64,000 bases of DNA from UBA2377 sp964429385 (GCA_964429385.1 CAYSBR010000002.1:107396-171395), one strand, 5' to 3'; positions 51,291-60,980 are shown, counted from the stretch's first letter. The notes: generated from the sequence alone by a model not told the origin. Program-made: numbers and translations.

Positions 51291-52808
51291 TTATTTTTCC
51301 CAGGTGTCGGAGCGGAAGGGTGGCACGGGCAGGCCGGTGCCGCCGAAGAGGTTGGCGCCGGGATGATTGCTCCAGGCGTAGCGCACGGCGACGGGCTTTG
51401 GCACCTCGGGGGCGGAGACGATGAGGGTGTCGCGTTCGATGCGGCCGGTGGCGGGATGAAAGCGACGGTCTTCCCCGGCGATTTCGAGGGCCTGGGGTGG
51501 TCTTTGTCCGGCGGTGAGTCCGTCGGCTGCGTGGCGAAAGCGCACACGCAGCGCGGACCCTTCGCGCTGGACTGAATCAAAAACCGGTCCGCTGGCGTCG
51601 CCGGAGATGTCGTAAACCTGGGTGCGGGCGAGCAGGGCGAGGCGGCGGCCGACTTCCTGTTTGTCGCGTGGGTGGATGTCCTTGGGATCGCCGATGTCGA
51701 TGGCGACGGCCATGCCGGTGTGGGGCAGGGCGAGGGCCTTGGTCTGGGCCTCGCGCAGCCAGGCCCAGCCGCGGCCGGTGGGATCATCGGGCACTTGGTA
51801 GTTGGCGAGCTGGATAAAGTAGAAGGGGAAGTCGCCCTGGTTCCATTGCGCCCGCCAGGCGCGGATCATGGCGGGAAAAAGTTCGGCGTATTCGTCGGGC
51901 CGGCGCCAGTTGGATTCGCCCTGATACCAGAGGGCGCCGCGCAGGGCGTAGGGCTGGAGCGGGGCGATCATGCCGTTGTAGAGCCCGGCCGGGACATAGG
52001 CCGTGCCAGGGCCGATCGGCGCGCGCGGCCAGGGCACGGGATTGGGAGTCTTGGTGGCCCGGGCCTTTTCCTCGGCTTCGCGCCACGCGGCCATTTCCGC
52101 CGGGTGAAGGCGCGAGCGCTCCTCGAATTCGGCGAACCCTTGCTCCCAGCGGGTGTTGATACCGGTCCAGGCTTCGGTGGACTTCAGGGTGAAGCGATCG
52201 GTCCAGACTTCAACCGTGGTGCCGCCCCAGGTGCTGTTGAGGATGCCGATCGGCACGCCGAGCTGCCGGTGCAGGTTGCGGGCGAAATAGTAGGCGACGG
52301 CGCTGAAGCGCCCGACCGTCTCCGGCGAGCAGAGGGACCAGCGTCCGGTGGCGGTATCGGCCGGCTCCATCACGGAGGTGCGGGGAATCTTGAATTCGCG
52401 GATGAGCGGATGGGTGGCCGCTGCGATTTCCTTTTCCGCGTCGGCGGACTGGACGACAAACCACTCCATGTTCGACTGGCCGGAGGCGAGCCAGACCTCG
52501 CCCACGAGCACGTCGCGAAGCGTGAGGGTGTTGGTGCCGGTGACGGTGAGTTCCGCCGGTTCGGCGGAGGCGGGCACGGGCTTCAGATAGACAATCCAGT
52601 GGCCGTCCGCGCCGGTCGTGGTGCCGACGGATTGTCCTTTGAAAGCGACGGTGATGCGCTCACCGGGGGCGGCGCGGCCCCAGACGGGCAGGGGTTTGTC
52701 GCGCTGGAGCACCGCGTGATCTTGGAATGGGGCGGCCAGGACGACCTCGGCGCGCAGGCCGGGCGAGCAGAGAAACAGCAGGGCAAGAAGAGGTGAAAGG
52801 CGGGACAT
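51291..52808 (-). CDS. Sialate O-acetylesterase (SGNH family)
   Basis: The start at 52808 (MSRLSPLLALLFLCSPGLRA) gives 505 residues with a signal peptide; the frame upstream runs antisense over uvrC and is not coding. Block I of the SGNH esterases is ASGQSNMEW with nucleophile S112; LWYQGESN is a second conserved block and DIGDPKDIHPRDK carries the Asp/His pair. Family members remove acetyl groups from sialic acid or from xylan/pectin-type sugars. A secreted role in polysaccharide breakdown fits the glycosidase and uronate genes in the window. Confidence 0.9.
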   Translation of the reverse strand: MSRLSPLLALLFLCSPGLRAEVVLAAPFQDHAVLQRDKPLPVWGRAAPGERITVAFKGQSVGTTTGADGHWIVYLKPVPASAEPAELTVTGTNTLTLRDVLVGEVWLASGQSNMEWFVVQSADAEKEIAAATHPLIREFKIPRTSVMEPADTATGRWSLCSPETVGRFSAVAYYFARNLHRQLGVPIGILNSTWGGTTVEVWTDRFTLKSTEAWTGINTRWEQGFAEFEERSRLHPAEMAAWREAEEKARATKTPNPVPWPRAPIGPGTAYVPAGLYNGMIAPLQPYALRGALWYQGESNWRRPDEYAELFPAMIRAWRAQWNQGDFPFYFIQLANYQVPDDPTGRGWAWLREAQTKALALPHTGMAVAIDIGDPKDIHPRDKQEVGRRLALLARTQVYDISGDASGPVFDSVQREGSALRVRFRHAADGLTAGQRPPQALEIAGEDRRFHPATGRIERDTLIVSAPEVPKPVAVRYAWSNHPGANLFGGTGLPVPPFRSDTWEK

Positions 52809-52878
52809 GGCTGAAGGGGATGCCGAAGACTGGACCCAGCCCGCAGAGCAGGCGAGCGAATCCATGGACGCTTCGGGG

Positions 52879-54354
52879 TCAGGCAGGATTCGGGTGCAGA
52901 AAAGCCCGCAGTTCGGCGGCGAGCTTGGGGCCGATGCCCTCGACCTCCTGCAACTGGGCCTCGCTGGCGGCCCGCAGGCGGTCGATACCGCCGAAGTGGG
53001 CGAGCAACGCCGCCCGGCGGACCGGGCCGAGGCCGGCGAAATCGTCGAGGATGGATTCGCGCAGTTTGCGCGAGCGCAGGTCGGCGTTGTAGGTGTTGGC
53101 GAAGCGGTGGGCCTCGTCGCGCAGGCGCTGGAGCAAATTGAGCCCGGGGTGGGAAAGCGACAGGTTGAGCGGCGGGCGCTCGTCGGGAAAGATGATGGTC
53201 TCGTGTTTCTTCGCGAGGCCGATGAGGGCCGGTGGCTCGACGCCGATGGCGACGAAGGCCTTGAGCGCGGCGGCGATCTGGCCGCGGCCGCCGTCAATGA
53301 CGACGAGGTCCGGCAGGAGCCGGCCTTCCTCGGCCAGCCGGCGGTAGCGGCGGCCTACGACCTCTTCCATCGCCCGGAAATCGTCGTTGCCGATGAAGCT
53401 CTTGATCTGGAAGCGACGGTAGTGGTCCTTGTCGGGCCGTCCGTCCGTGAAATGCACCATCGAGGCGACAACGTAGGTGCCGGAGATGTGCGAGATGTCG
53501 AAACACTCCATGTGCCGCGGCGGGCCGGGCAGGTTGAGTTCGGTCTGCAAAGCGTCGAGCGCTTCCTGATCGGGGCGGAGCAGGGTGCGGTCGCGCTCGA
53601 ATTTGCGCGTGCGTTCCAGCGTGCGCTCCAGCGCGGTGATAAGGTCGCGCAATTCGGCGGCTTTTTCGTAGGCCTGCTTCTCCGCGGCGGCGGTCATTTC
53701 CCCCCGCAGGGCCTCCAGCCATTCACGCGATTTGCCGTCGAGGAAGGCGCAGGCCTCCTCCACCCGGCGGCGATAGTCGGCAACGGTGACAATGTTGTCC
53801 GTTGCGTAGATTTCCTGCCGGACGTCGTCGTAGAGTTGCCAGGTGCCGTCGGGCAGTTTTTGCGGGCTGGCGTCGCCGAGGAGGATGCCGAACTGCCGGC
53901 GCATCTGCGCCAGGGTCTTGCGCAACAGGCCCGAGTGCGCGAACGGACCGAAGTAACGGGAACGCGTGTCCTTGCGGATGCGGGTGAGGGCAAAGCGCGG
54001 CAGCTCCTGCGCGAAGTCCACGCGCACGAGCAGGAAGCGTTTGTCGTCGGTGAAGTCGGTGTTGTAGCGGGGCCGCCACTGCTTGATGAGCCGGCCTTCC
54101 AGCAGCAGTGCCTCGGGCTCGGACTTCACCTCGATCGTGTCGAAATCGGTGATGGTCTCGATCAGCGCCTTGATTTTCGGATGCACCCGGCGGTCGCGCG
54201 AGGGCTGGAAATAGGAGGAGACGCGTTTTTTCAGGCTCTTGGCCTTGCCGACGTAGATGATGCGGCCCAACCGGTCCTTCATCAGGTAAACGCCCGGCTT
54301 TTCCGGCAGGGCGCGCACCTTGGCTTTGAGATCGACGGGACCATCTGCTGGCAT
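52879..54354 (-). CDS. uvrC: UvrABC system protein C
   Basis: 491 residues, shorter than the ~610 of E. coli but within the range of the family. The GIY-YIG nuclease lies at ~18-95 (GVYLMKDRLGRIIYVGKAKSLKKRV), a UVR/UvrB-binding motif at ~220-255 (EKQAYEKAAELRDLI), and the RNase H-like second nuclease has ECFDISH, VVIDGGRGQ and RDEAHRFA, which hold its catalytic acids and histidine. The C-terminus has tandem helix-hairpin-helix motifs (LGPVRRAALLAHFGGIDRL, VEGIGPKLAAELR). It makes both incisions in nucleotide excision repair. Divergent from the thioredoxin-like gene. Confidence 0.95.
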   Translation of the reverse strand: MPADGPVDLKAKVRALPEKPGVYLMKDRLGRIIYVGKAKSLKKRVSSYFQPSRDRRVHPKIKALIETITDFDTIEVKSEPEALLLEGRLIKQWRPRYNTDFTDDKRFLLVRVDFAQELPRFALTRIRKDTRSRYFGPFAHSGLLRKTLAQMRRQFGILLGDASPQKLPDGTWQLYDDVRQEIYATDNIVTVADYRRRVEEACAFLDGKSREWLEALRGEMTAAAEKQAYEKAAELRDLITALERTLERTRKFERDRTLLRPDQEALDALQTELNLPGPPRHMECFDISHISGTYVVASMVHFTDGRPDKDHYRRFQIKSFIGNDDFRAMEEVVGRRYRRLAEEGRLLPDLVVIDGGRGQIAAALKAFVAIGVEPPALIGLAKKHETIIFPDERPPLNLSLSHPGLNLLQRLRDEAHRFANTYNADLRSRKLRESILDDFAGLGPVRRAALLAHFGGIDRLRAASEAQLQEVEGIGPKLAAELRAFLHPNPA

Positions 54355-54518
54355 CGTGCCAAAATCCGCTTAATCGCGATGGCGGCAAGCGTGGGTTTGT
54401 GCGGTGGCACCGGGCATAGCCATAAGACCTAAAATTGAGGAAACCGATGGTTGGGGCTTTTCTTCCGCGCTGCGCCGTGTTCCTTGGCCATTGGTCTGAT
54501 TCAAACTGTTCTTCTTCC

Positions 54519-55448
54519 ATGAAATTCATCCGTTTCCTCCTCGCAGGCTGCGCATGCGGCCTGCTGTTTTCCGTTTCCGCGGTGGCGCAGGACGCCGCCG
54601 CCGATCTCAAGACCCTGATCACCAAGGTGCAGGAAAAATTCCGGGGAGGGGAGAAGACGGCCGAGGCGTTTGCCTCCGAGCTGGCCGAATTCGACGCCCT
54701 GCTGGCCAAGTATCCTGAGAAGACCGAGGACACCGCCCGCATCGCCTATATGAAGGCGTTGATTTACCTGCAGATTCTCAACGACGAGAAGACCGGCGGG
54801 CAGCTGTTGGCGGCCGTCGAGGCCGACTACCCGGGCACGCAGTCGGCAGCCAATGCGAAGCGGACGCTCTACCAGAACAGCCCGGAGGGCAAGGCGGAGG
54901 CCGCGGCCAAAGAGGCGGCGCGCAAGGCCACGCTTGAGGCGCTTGTCGGCCGGTCCGCGCCCGAACTTAATTTCACCTGGTCCACCAAGGAGGGGTTGAA
55001 GAAACTCTCCGATCTCAAAGGGCAGGTGGTCGTGCTCGATTTCTGGGCGACCTGGTGCGGCCCGTGCATCGCTTCCTTTCCCCAGGTGCGGGAGCATGTC
55101 GCGCATTTCGCGGGTTCACCCGTGACGGTCCTCGGGGTTACCAGCCTGCAGGGTTCTGTCTCCAACCTGTCCACCGGTCGCGTGGACACCAAGGATAACC
55201 CCGAACTCGAATACAGCCTGATGCCGCAGTTCATTGCGGAAAAGAACGTGACCTGGGACATCGCCTTCAGCGAGGAGCCGGTCTTCAACCCGGACTATGC
55301 GATCCGGGGTATTCCCTACGTGGCCATCGTCGCGCCGGACGGCACGGTCCGCCATGCCGGCCTGCATCCCGGCAAAAAGGCCGATGACATCACCGGCAAG
55401 ATCGAAGCGATTCTCAAGGAGTTCAACCTGCCCGTGCCCGGAGTGTGA
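54519..55448 (+). CDS. TlpA-like thioredoxin-fold protein
   Basis: Start at 54519 puts a signal peptide first (MKFIRFLLAGCACGLLFSVSAVAQ); an upstream in-frame ATG at 54435 would bury it. The ~309-residue protein has a helical region (~30-140) that may be TPR-like and a C-terminal TlpA/AhpC-type thioredoxin domain with the redox motif WCGPC at 179-183 in VLDFWATWCGPC. The cis-proline loop is RGIPYVAIV. It probably reduces or oxidises periplasmic disulfides. An LLAGC lipobox-like string occurs very early, but AVA-Q cleavage looks more likely. A good hairpin terminator follows. Confidence 0.88.
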   Translation: MKFIRFLLAGCACGLLFSVSAVAQDAAADLKTLITKVQEKFRGGEKTAEAFASELAEFDALLAKYPEKTEDTARIAYMKALIYLQILNDEKTGGQLLAAVEADYPGTQSAANAKRTLYQNSPEGKAEAAAKEAARKATLEALVGRSAPELNFTWSTKEGLKKLSDLKGQVVVLDFWATWCGPCIASFPQVREHVAHFAGSPVTVLGVTSLQGSVSNLSTGRVDTKDNPELEYSLMPQFIAEKNVTWDIAFSEEPVFNPDYAIRGIPYVAIVAPDGTVRHAGLHPGKKADDITGKIEAILKEFNLPVPGV

Positions 55449-55474
55449 GGCGATTCGGGAGGGCTTGCCGCCGG

Positions 55475-55502
55475 CCGGTCGTCACTTTCGGGTGACGGCC
55501 GG
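55475..55502 (+). terminator. Hairpin terminator after TlpA-like gene
   Basis: CCGGTCGTCAC (55475-55485) pairs with GTGACGGCCGG (55492-55502) around a six-base loop with one G-T pair. TTCTTGTGTT follows. It begins about 26 bases after the stop codon. Confidence 0.6.
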
Positions 55503-55572
55503 TTCTTGTGTTGGGTTGTCGCGTCGCGACTGGCATTTCTCCCAAATGCGCTTAAGTGTGTTTGCCGCAAGT

Positions 55573-56898
55573 ATGGTTTCATCCAGCTCTCCCGATCCCG
55601 ATGCTCCGCGTGTCTCCAAGCGCTACGAACTGCTCACGCTCGGCGACGAGCTCCTGCTCGGGCTCACGGCCAACGGTCACCTCACGTTCATCGGGGCCCA
55701 GCTCGGCCGCCGCGGGATTCTGCTGGATCGCAATGTCACCATCACCGATGAGGCCGAAGCCATCGCCCGCCAGTTCCGGGAGAGCTGGGCGCGCGCCGAT
55801 GTGATCATCACCACCGGCGGGCTCGGGCCGACCTGCGATGACCGCACGCGCGAGGTCGTCGCCACGATGCTCGGGCAGAAGCTGGTTTTCGACCCGGCCA
55901 TTGAGCAGGCCATCGCCGAACGCTTCAATCGGTTGGGCCGCAAGATGACGCCCAACAATCTCAAGCAGGCCTACCGTTTCGAGCACGGTGAGGTGCTGCC
56001 CAATGCCAATGGCACCGCGCCGGGGTTGTGGGTGGAGCAGGACGGCAAGGTGCTTTGCATGTTGCCCGGTCCGCCCAACGAATTGCAGCCCATGTTCACT
56101 GAGCAGGTGCTGCCGCGGCTGGCCCGGCTGGGGCTGGTCGCCGACCGCGAGGCCTACGTGCAGCTGCGCACCGCCGGGATCGGCGAGTCGAGTCTGGAAG
56201 TGCGGTTGCAATCCGTCTTCGACCGCCACGGTGCGGCGCTGGGTGTGGCCTTTTGCGCGCATCAGGGGCAGGTGGACTGCCGGCTGAGTTCGCCCGATGG
56301 CCGGCTTTCGCTCGCCGAGATTGATGGGATCGCGGTCGAGTGCGCGCGCCTTTTGGGCGAGGATTTCATGTGCTTCGGCTACGATTCGATGGCCAAGGTC
56401 TGTGCCGACCTGCTGCGGGCGCAGGAAAAGACGCTCGCCGTGGCGGAGACCGCCACCGGCGGCCTGCTGGCCAATGCGTTTACCGATATCTGCGGGGCCT
56501 CGAAATTCTTTGCCGGTGGCGTGGTCACCTTCTCGCGTGATGCGAAGGTGTCGCTGCTGGATTGTCCCGAATGTCTGATCAACCAGCATGGCGCGGTGAG
56601 CGCGGAGTGTGCCGTGGCGATGGCCACGGGCGCGGCGGAGCGATTGGGCGCGGATTACGCGTTGGCGGTGACCGGGTTTGCCGGCCCCTGTGGCGGCACG
56701 AAAGAGAATCCGGTCGGCACCATCTATCTCGCCCTGCATGCGCCGCATGGCGTGTGGTCGCGCAAGCTCAGCTACCCCGGCCCGCGCTCGACCGTCAAGG
56801 TGCGCGCGGTCAACGCGGCGCTCGACTGGTTGCGGCGCGAATTGCTGCGCGAGCATCGGGCGGCGGGCGCGCCTGCGGGGCGCTTGAGCGCGATGTAG
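55573..56898 (+). CDS. cinA: CinA-family protein (MoCF plus PncC-like domains)
   Basis: 441 residues from ATG 55573; ATG 55546 is an alternative. The N-terminal domain (~15-180) is the molybdopterin-binding-like CinA domain (ELLTLGDELLLG, ITTGGLGPTCDD, MLPGPPNEL). The C-terminal ~160 residues match the nicotinamide-mononucleotide deamidase (PncC) domain, with AVAETATGG where most members have AESCTGG, then VTGFAGPCGGTKENPVGT. CinA proteins recycle NMN and hydrolyse ADP-ribose; the Ser-to-Thr and Cys-to-Ala changes in the first PncC motif could alter that activity. It follows the thioredoxin gene and its terminator, so is probably transcribed separately. Confidence 0.88.
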   Translation: MVSSSSPDPDAPRVSKRYELLTLGDELLLGLTANGHLTFIGAQLGRRGILLDRNVTITDEAEAIARQFRESWARADVIITTGGLGPTCDDRTREVVATMLGQKLVFDPAIEQAIAERFNRLGRKMTPNNLKQAYRFEHGEVLPNANGTAPGLWVEQDGKVLCMLPGPPNELQPMFTEQVLPRLARLGLVADREAYVQLRTAGIGESSLEVRLQSVFDRHGAALGVAFCAHQGQVDCRLSSPDGRLSLAEIDGIAVECARLLGEDFMCFGYDSMAKVCADLLRAQEKTLAVAETATGGLLANAFTDICGASKFFAGGVVTFSRDAKVSLLDCPECLINQHGAVSAECAVAMATGAAERLGADYALAVTGFAGPCGGTKENPVGTIYLALHAPHGVWSRKLSYPGPRSTVKVRAVNAALDWLRRELLREHRAAGAPAGRLSAM

Positions 56899-57298
56899 GA
56901 GAGCGGTTTACGGGTGGGGCTTGCGTCGAGTTCACGACGCCGGGATGGGCGACGCGTTTACCAATGCGGGGGTTAAGCCCGGGCTTGAGCCTGCCCGATG
57001 GAGGGAGGGGAACCGGGGGAATCCGCCTGTTGTGCGGAGCGACGCTGCGGCGATGGTAAGAATGAAGATTTTGTAATCCTACGGGTAGGATATCCCATAC
57101 ATTGTCGGTTGATTTTACCCGACGCATAGCATGGGGCACCCCTCATCCCCATCCCCCCTTCAGGCCGGTCTGGGCCTTCCGTGTGGTCATCAGCGTTCCC
57201 TCTTGGCTGACCCAGCGAACCTTCCGCCCATGGCCCGGTCTCTGATCGGCTGCGTTTCACTCTGTCAGTGTCAGAGCAAATCACCCCATCCCCATACT
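56899..57298. other. Leader region before TonB receptor gene
   Basis: A 400-base gap with no supported gene. The frame of the receptor is open back to 57131, but residues encoded before 57299 are not secretory and look unstructured, so they are probably leader. AT-richer sequence at 57055-57125 is the likely promoter zone and contains the palindrome at 57076-57091. Confidence 0.5.
57076..57091. promoter_or_regulatory. Candidate operator palindrome upstream of TonB receptor
   Basis: ATCCTAC-GG-GTAGGAT is a perfect inverted repeat with seven-base arms, in the AT-rich patch about 210 bases before the receptor start. Size and symmetry suit a dimeric repressor. The nearby LacI-family gene is one candidate binder, but a LacI site would normally have a central CG, which is absent. 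Confidence 0.45.
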
Positions 57299-59845
57299 AT
57301 GAACATGAAGCACAACCTACCGGTGTTCCGCGGTCTCGGCCGCGTTTGTTTGTTTGTCGGTGCCGGCGTCGCCGCTGCCTTTGGGCAAGCTGTCCCGGCT
57401 AATGAAGTCTCTGCCGATGGCGAAACCTCGCCGATCAGGCTCTCTCCCTTCGAGGTGCAGGGTGAGCGCGATTTCGGCTACCGTAAGAGCAGTTCGGTGA
57501 CCACCTCGCGCGTGGCCCTCAAGGTGGTGGAGAATCCGCAGTCGGTGGAGATCATTTCGGGCGAACTCCTCCGCGACATGCAGGTGGCGCTGCCCAGCCA
57601 GGTCTTCCGCTACACCAGCACAGTCATGGTTGGCGAGGCCGAGGTCGGCCAGGCCGGCCTCTACACCCTGCGCAGCTTCCAGCTGCCGATCTTTTACAAT
57701 GGCGTGGCGCTTGCCAGTTCGTTCTCCCTTACGCCCACGGTTCCCGTGGACAACATCGAGCGGGTGGAGATCGCGAAGGGGCCGGTGGCACTCTACTACA
57801 CCAACTCCACGCCCAACGGCGTGGTGAACTACGTCTCGAAGAAGCCTCAGTTCATCAACGCCACCGAGTTCCGGTTCACCGCGGGCAGCCGTGATTTCTA
57901 CAAGGCGCTGATGGATACGCAGTATGTCATCAGCAAGGAACATGGCCTGGCCTTCCGCCTGATCAGCTCCCACCAGACGTCCAACGGCCGCGTGGACGGC
58001 CAGAAGAACGCGACGCTTACCTTTGTCGATCCGTCCTTCACCTGGCGTCCGAATGACCGGTTTTCGCTCACGGCGGAATTCGCCGCGACCAAGCAGAACC
58101 TGCCCTACGCGACCTTCGAGTGGAACCTGGCGATGAATCCCCGCTACTGGCAGGACGTGATGAACCCTTCGCAGGATGTCATCACTTACATGCGCAATGC
58201 CTATGGCTTGGCGGATGACGCGGCCGCCCTCGCCATGATCAACGAGCGCTGGGGCTACACGACGGGCAACCCCAATGGCTCGACGCAGGGCATTGTGCAG
58301 AACAGCTACCTGACCAACTGGTCGAACGACATCATGGGCATGACCGGCACGGCGCCGTATTACTTCACCGGCTCCAGCATCGACTGGTGGCGCTTCTCTC
58401 CCCGCGGCGACCGGTTTTTCTCAAAAGGCCCGGACTCCAACTACGACGGCACCTCACAGTTGATCGATGTCGCGATGGATTTCACGCCCTTCGATGGTCT
58501 CAGTATTCGCTACCACTGGCTGCACATGGTGAATGACACGGCGTTTACCCGCCAGCTGCTCCAGCCGGTTGCCGGACTGAGGCCGGATGGTCGTGTGAAC
58601 GCCCTCAATGCCGCGGCCGCCATCTCGTGGACCCCGCACCGCTATGCCACCTCGGATTCGCAGCAGATCGATGCGTCCTACGAGAAGGAAGCTTTCAACA
58701 TGAAGCACTTCTTCTCGCTGGGCTATGCCCGGGATCGGGCGGTCGGCTCGATCGACAACGTGACGATCGACCTCAGCAGGGCCGCCCCCGGTGGGATCAG
58801 TGCCGGCGGTTACGCGCTCACCGGCGCCTCCGCCTATCAGCATTACGATCCGTTTGGCGGTGTGCCTTATCAGGGCATTTATCCGGTGGTGGCCTCCGGT
58901 CCCCGCCTGACCAACTACTCGGTCACCAACTTCGAGGGCATGACGGTCAGCTATCGCGGTTCCGCCTTCGATAACCGCCTGAATGTCGTGGCCGGTATCC
59001 GCCGCTCCGAGCTCATCAACACCGGCCGTTCGGACTACAGCCCGACCTACGGGGCGATTTACGAGGTCAAGAAGGGGTTCCATGTCTTTGCCTCGGCCAG
59101 CGAAATGGTGACCTTCACCAACAACCTGAGCGCCCAGGGCGGCGGCGTGCTGCCTTCCGACAACCCCGTCCTCCTCGACAACGTTTCGGAGAAAGGCTGG
59201 GAGTGGGGCGTCAAGACCGACCTCAACGACGGGGAATGGTCCGGCACGATCTCAATGTATCGCAACGAACGCTCGGGCATCGTGCAGGCCGATTTTGCCA
59301 GGATCATTGCCGACCCCCGCAACCTGAGCGGCAGCGCGGCCGACCAGGTGCAGTTCTTTGTCAACGGCGGCGTGGTCCGGGCCGAGGGCGTCGAGCTCGA
59401 CCTGGCCTGGACGCCCAACCGTAAGTTCCAGCTCATCACGAACTATGCCTGGCAATATACGGCTGAGACCGTCACCGACAAAACCCTGAATCCCGCCACC
59501 CCGGGTGCGCTGGCCAACCAGCATGCCCGCCGCCGCCTGCAAAAATCGCCGGAGCATCGTGCCAACCTGATCGCGAAGTATAACTTCACGGACGGTGCAT
59601 TGAAAAACCTCAGCTTCGGCGGGGCGGTGCGCTACGCGGACGAATACCTCGTCAACAACAACATCACGATCGACATCAACGTGCCGTCCGAGGTGATCGT
59701 GGATCTGTTCGCCACCTATTCGACGAAGATCGCCGACATTCCCACGGATTTTCAGCTGAACGTGATCAATGTCACCAATGAGATCAACGACATCACCCGT
59801 GGCAACGGTCTCGAAGTGCGTCTGACCACTGGCATTCGTTTCTAG
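57299..59845 (+). CDS. TonB-dependent outer-membrane receptor
   Basis: The start at 57299 (MNMKHNLPVFRGLGRVC) places a signal peptide ending near AFGQA; product ~848 residues. A TonB-box-like segment SPFEVQG is followed by the plug (VALKVVENPQSVEIISGELLRDM ... NIERVEIAKGPVALYYTNSTPNGVVNYVSKKP) and a 22-strand-type barrel ending in LEVRLTTGIRF with the terminal Phe. Such SPFEV starts are typical of Opitutaceae receptors. These import siderophores or carbohydrates; the ligand is unknown. A strong terminator follows, and a LacI regulator gene converges on it. Confidence 0.92.
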   Translation: MNMKHNLPVFRGLGRVCLFVGAGVAAAFGQAVPANEVSADGETSPIRLSPFEVQGERDFGYRKSSSVTTSRVALKVVENPQSVEIISGELLRDMQVALPSQVFRYTSTVMVGEAEVGQAGLYTLRSFQLPIFYNGVALASSFSLTPTVPVDNIERVEIAKGPVALYYTNSTPNGVVNYVSKKPQFINATEFRFTAGSRDFYKALMDTQYVISKEHGLAFRLISSHQTSNGRVDGQKNATLTFVDPSFTWRPNDRFSLTAEFAATKQNLPYATFEWNLAMNPRYWQDVMNPSQDVITYMRNAYGLADDAAALAMINERWGYTTGNPNGSTQGIVQNSYLTNWSNDIMGMTGTAPYYFTGSSIDWWRFSPRGDRFFSKGPDSNYDGTSQLIDVAMDFTPFDGLSIRYHWLHMVNDTAFTRQLLQPVAGLRPDGRVNALNAAAAISWTPHRYATSDSQQIDASYEKEAFNMKHFFSLGYARDRAVGSIDNVTIDLSRAAPGGISAGGYALTGASAYQHYDPFGGVPYQGIYPVVASGPRLTNYSVTNFEGMTVSYRGSAFDNRLNVVAGIRRSELINTGRSDYSPTYGAIYEVKKGFHVFASASEMVTFTNNLSAQGGGVLPSDNPVLLDNVSEKGWEWGVKTDLNDGEWSGTISMYRNERSGIVQADFARIIADPRNLSGSAADQVQFFVNGGVVRAEGVELDLAWTPNRKFQLITNYAWQYTAETVTDKTLNPATPGALANQHARRRLQKSPEHRANLIAKYNFTDGALKNLSFGGAVRYADEYLVNNNITIDINVPSEVIVDLFATYSTKIADIPTDFQLNVINVTNEINDITRGNGLEVRLTTGIRF

Positions 59846-59866
59846 GCGGGGTGGTCTTGCCTGCCG

Positions 59867-59897
59867 AGGGCCTTCCGGGCAACCGGGAGGCCCTTTT
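59867..59897 (+). terminator. Intrinsic terminator between receptor and LacI genes
   Basis: GGGCCTTCCGG (59868-59878), loop GCAA, then CCGGGAGGCCC (59883-59893) and TTTT. It lies 22 bases after the receptor stop; an A at 59867 extends the stem. Confidence 0.8.
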
Positions 59898-59914
59898 GGT
59901 TGCCGCCGTCCGTA

Positions 59915-60955
59915 TCAGGCGGCGGGAAGAATCGCGCGCACCGTCGACCGTTCGATCCAGCGACCCTCGATCAGTGTATAGCGTGGATACTCCGGCAGAC
60001 CGCGCTCGTTGTGGCGCAGGAGCGAGATCACGAGATTCGCCGTGGCCTCGCCGAGCAGGTGCATCTGCTCATCAATGCCTGCGATGTGATCGGTGTCGCC
60101 CGAGCGGCTGAGCAGGGCGACGCCCATGTCGTCCGGGCCGGCATAGCCGAGTTCGCGGATCCATTGCAGGTGCTGGGCGGGATGATCGGTGAGCATGACG
60201 CAGTCGATGCGCTCGGCCCGCAGCCAGTCCCGCAAAGTTGTCTTGGTGGTGTTTTCCTCGATGAGGGGATCCACGCGTTGCGCGGTTTTCTGCATGCGTT
60301 GGTCGGCCATGAAGGCGCCAAGGATGTTGCCGCGGGTGCGCACGTTCACCGCGGGCGACAGGATGAGGCCGATACGCCGGTAGCCGCGCAGGCGCAGTTC
60401 GTGGAGGCAGAGCAGGACGTTATGCGCTTGGTGGGGGCAGGCGCGGTGCACCTTGAGGTTGGTGATCGAGTAACCGCTGGCGACGAGGGAGAAGTGGTCC
60501 CACTCAAGTTCAGGCATGGGCCCCGGCTCCGGCAGGCGCGGGGCGAGCGTGAGCCCTTGGATGCCGCGGGCGCGCAGCAGCTTGCTCAGGCGCGGGCCGG
60601 TCATGCCGGGGCTGTTCATTTGGAACAGCTCGATGGCGAACCCCTGGGACTTGGCGTAGGCCGTGGCGGCATCGAGCATGGCGCGCTCCCGGGTATTGAT
60701 TTTGAGCATGCTCTCCGGCTCGTAGGTCACGAGGTGGCCGATCACGCCGGCGAAGCGCGGGGAGGCGTGGTGCCGGTAGGCGGAGAGCGCCGAGAGCATC
60801 GCATCCTGGGTGTAGCCGAGCTGGCGGGCGGTGGCCTGTACCTTTGCGGCGGTGGCGGGCTGCACGCGCGGGTCATTGCGCAGTGCGAGCCCCACGGTGG
60901 TGAAATGCACCCCGGCGACCTTGGCGATATCCCGTAGCGTGACGCGCTTGGTCAT
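59915..60955 (-). CDS. LacI family transcriptional regulator
   Basis: 346 residues. The N-terminal helix-turn-helix and hinge are clear: VTLRDIAKVAGVHFTTVGLALRNDPRVQPATAAKVQATARQLGY. The rest is a periplasmic-binding-protein-like sensor domain (GYRRIGLILSP; DDMGVALLSRSGDTDHIAGIDE). The usual helix sequence V-S-x-x-T-V-S-x-x-L is partly altered (VHFTTVGLAL), as in an Opitutaceae subgroup. Likely effector is a sugar or sugar acid. It follows purC with a 25-base gap on the same strand and converges on the receptor gene. Confidence 0.92.
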   Translation of the reverse strand: MTKRVTLRDIAKVAGVHFTTVGLALRNDPRVQPATAAKVQATARQLGYTQDAMLSALSAYRHHASPRFAGVIGHLVTYEPESMLKINTRERAMLDAATAYAKSQGFAIELFQMNSPGMTGPRLSKLLRARGIQGLTLAPRLPEPGPMPELEWDHFSLVASGYSITNLKVHRACPHQAHNVLLCLHELRLRGYRRIGLILSPAVNVRTRGNILGAFMADQRMQKTAQRVDPLIEENTTKTTLRDWLRAERIDCVMLTDHPAQHLQWIRELGYAGPDDMGVALLSRSGDTDHIAGIDEQMHLLGEATANLVISLLRHNERGLPEYPRYTLIEGRWIERSTVRAILPAA

Positions 60956-60980
60956 GTTGACCGGCCTGGGCGCGGCCCGC

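Noticed and set aside
52809..53297. N-terminal extension of the esterase frame
   Set aside because: It is antisense-like low-complexity Ser/Pro/Arg sequence over uvrC; the signal peptide begins at 52808.
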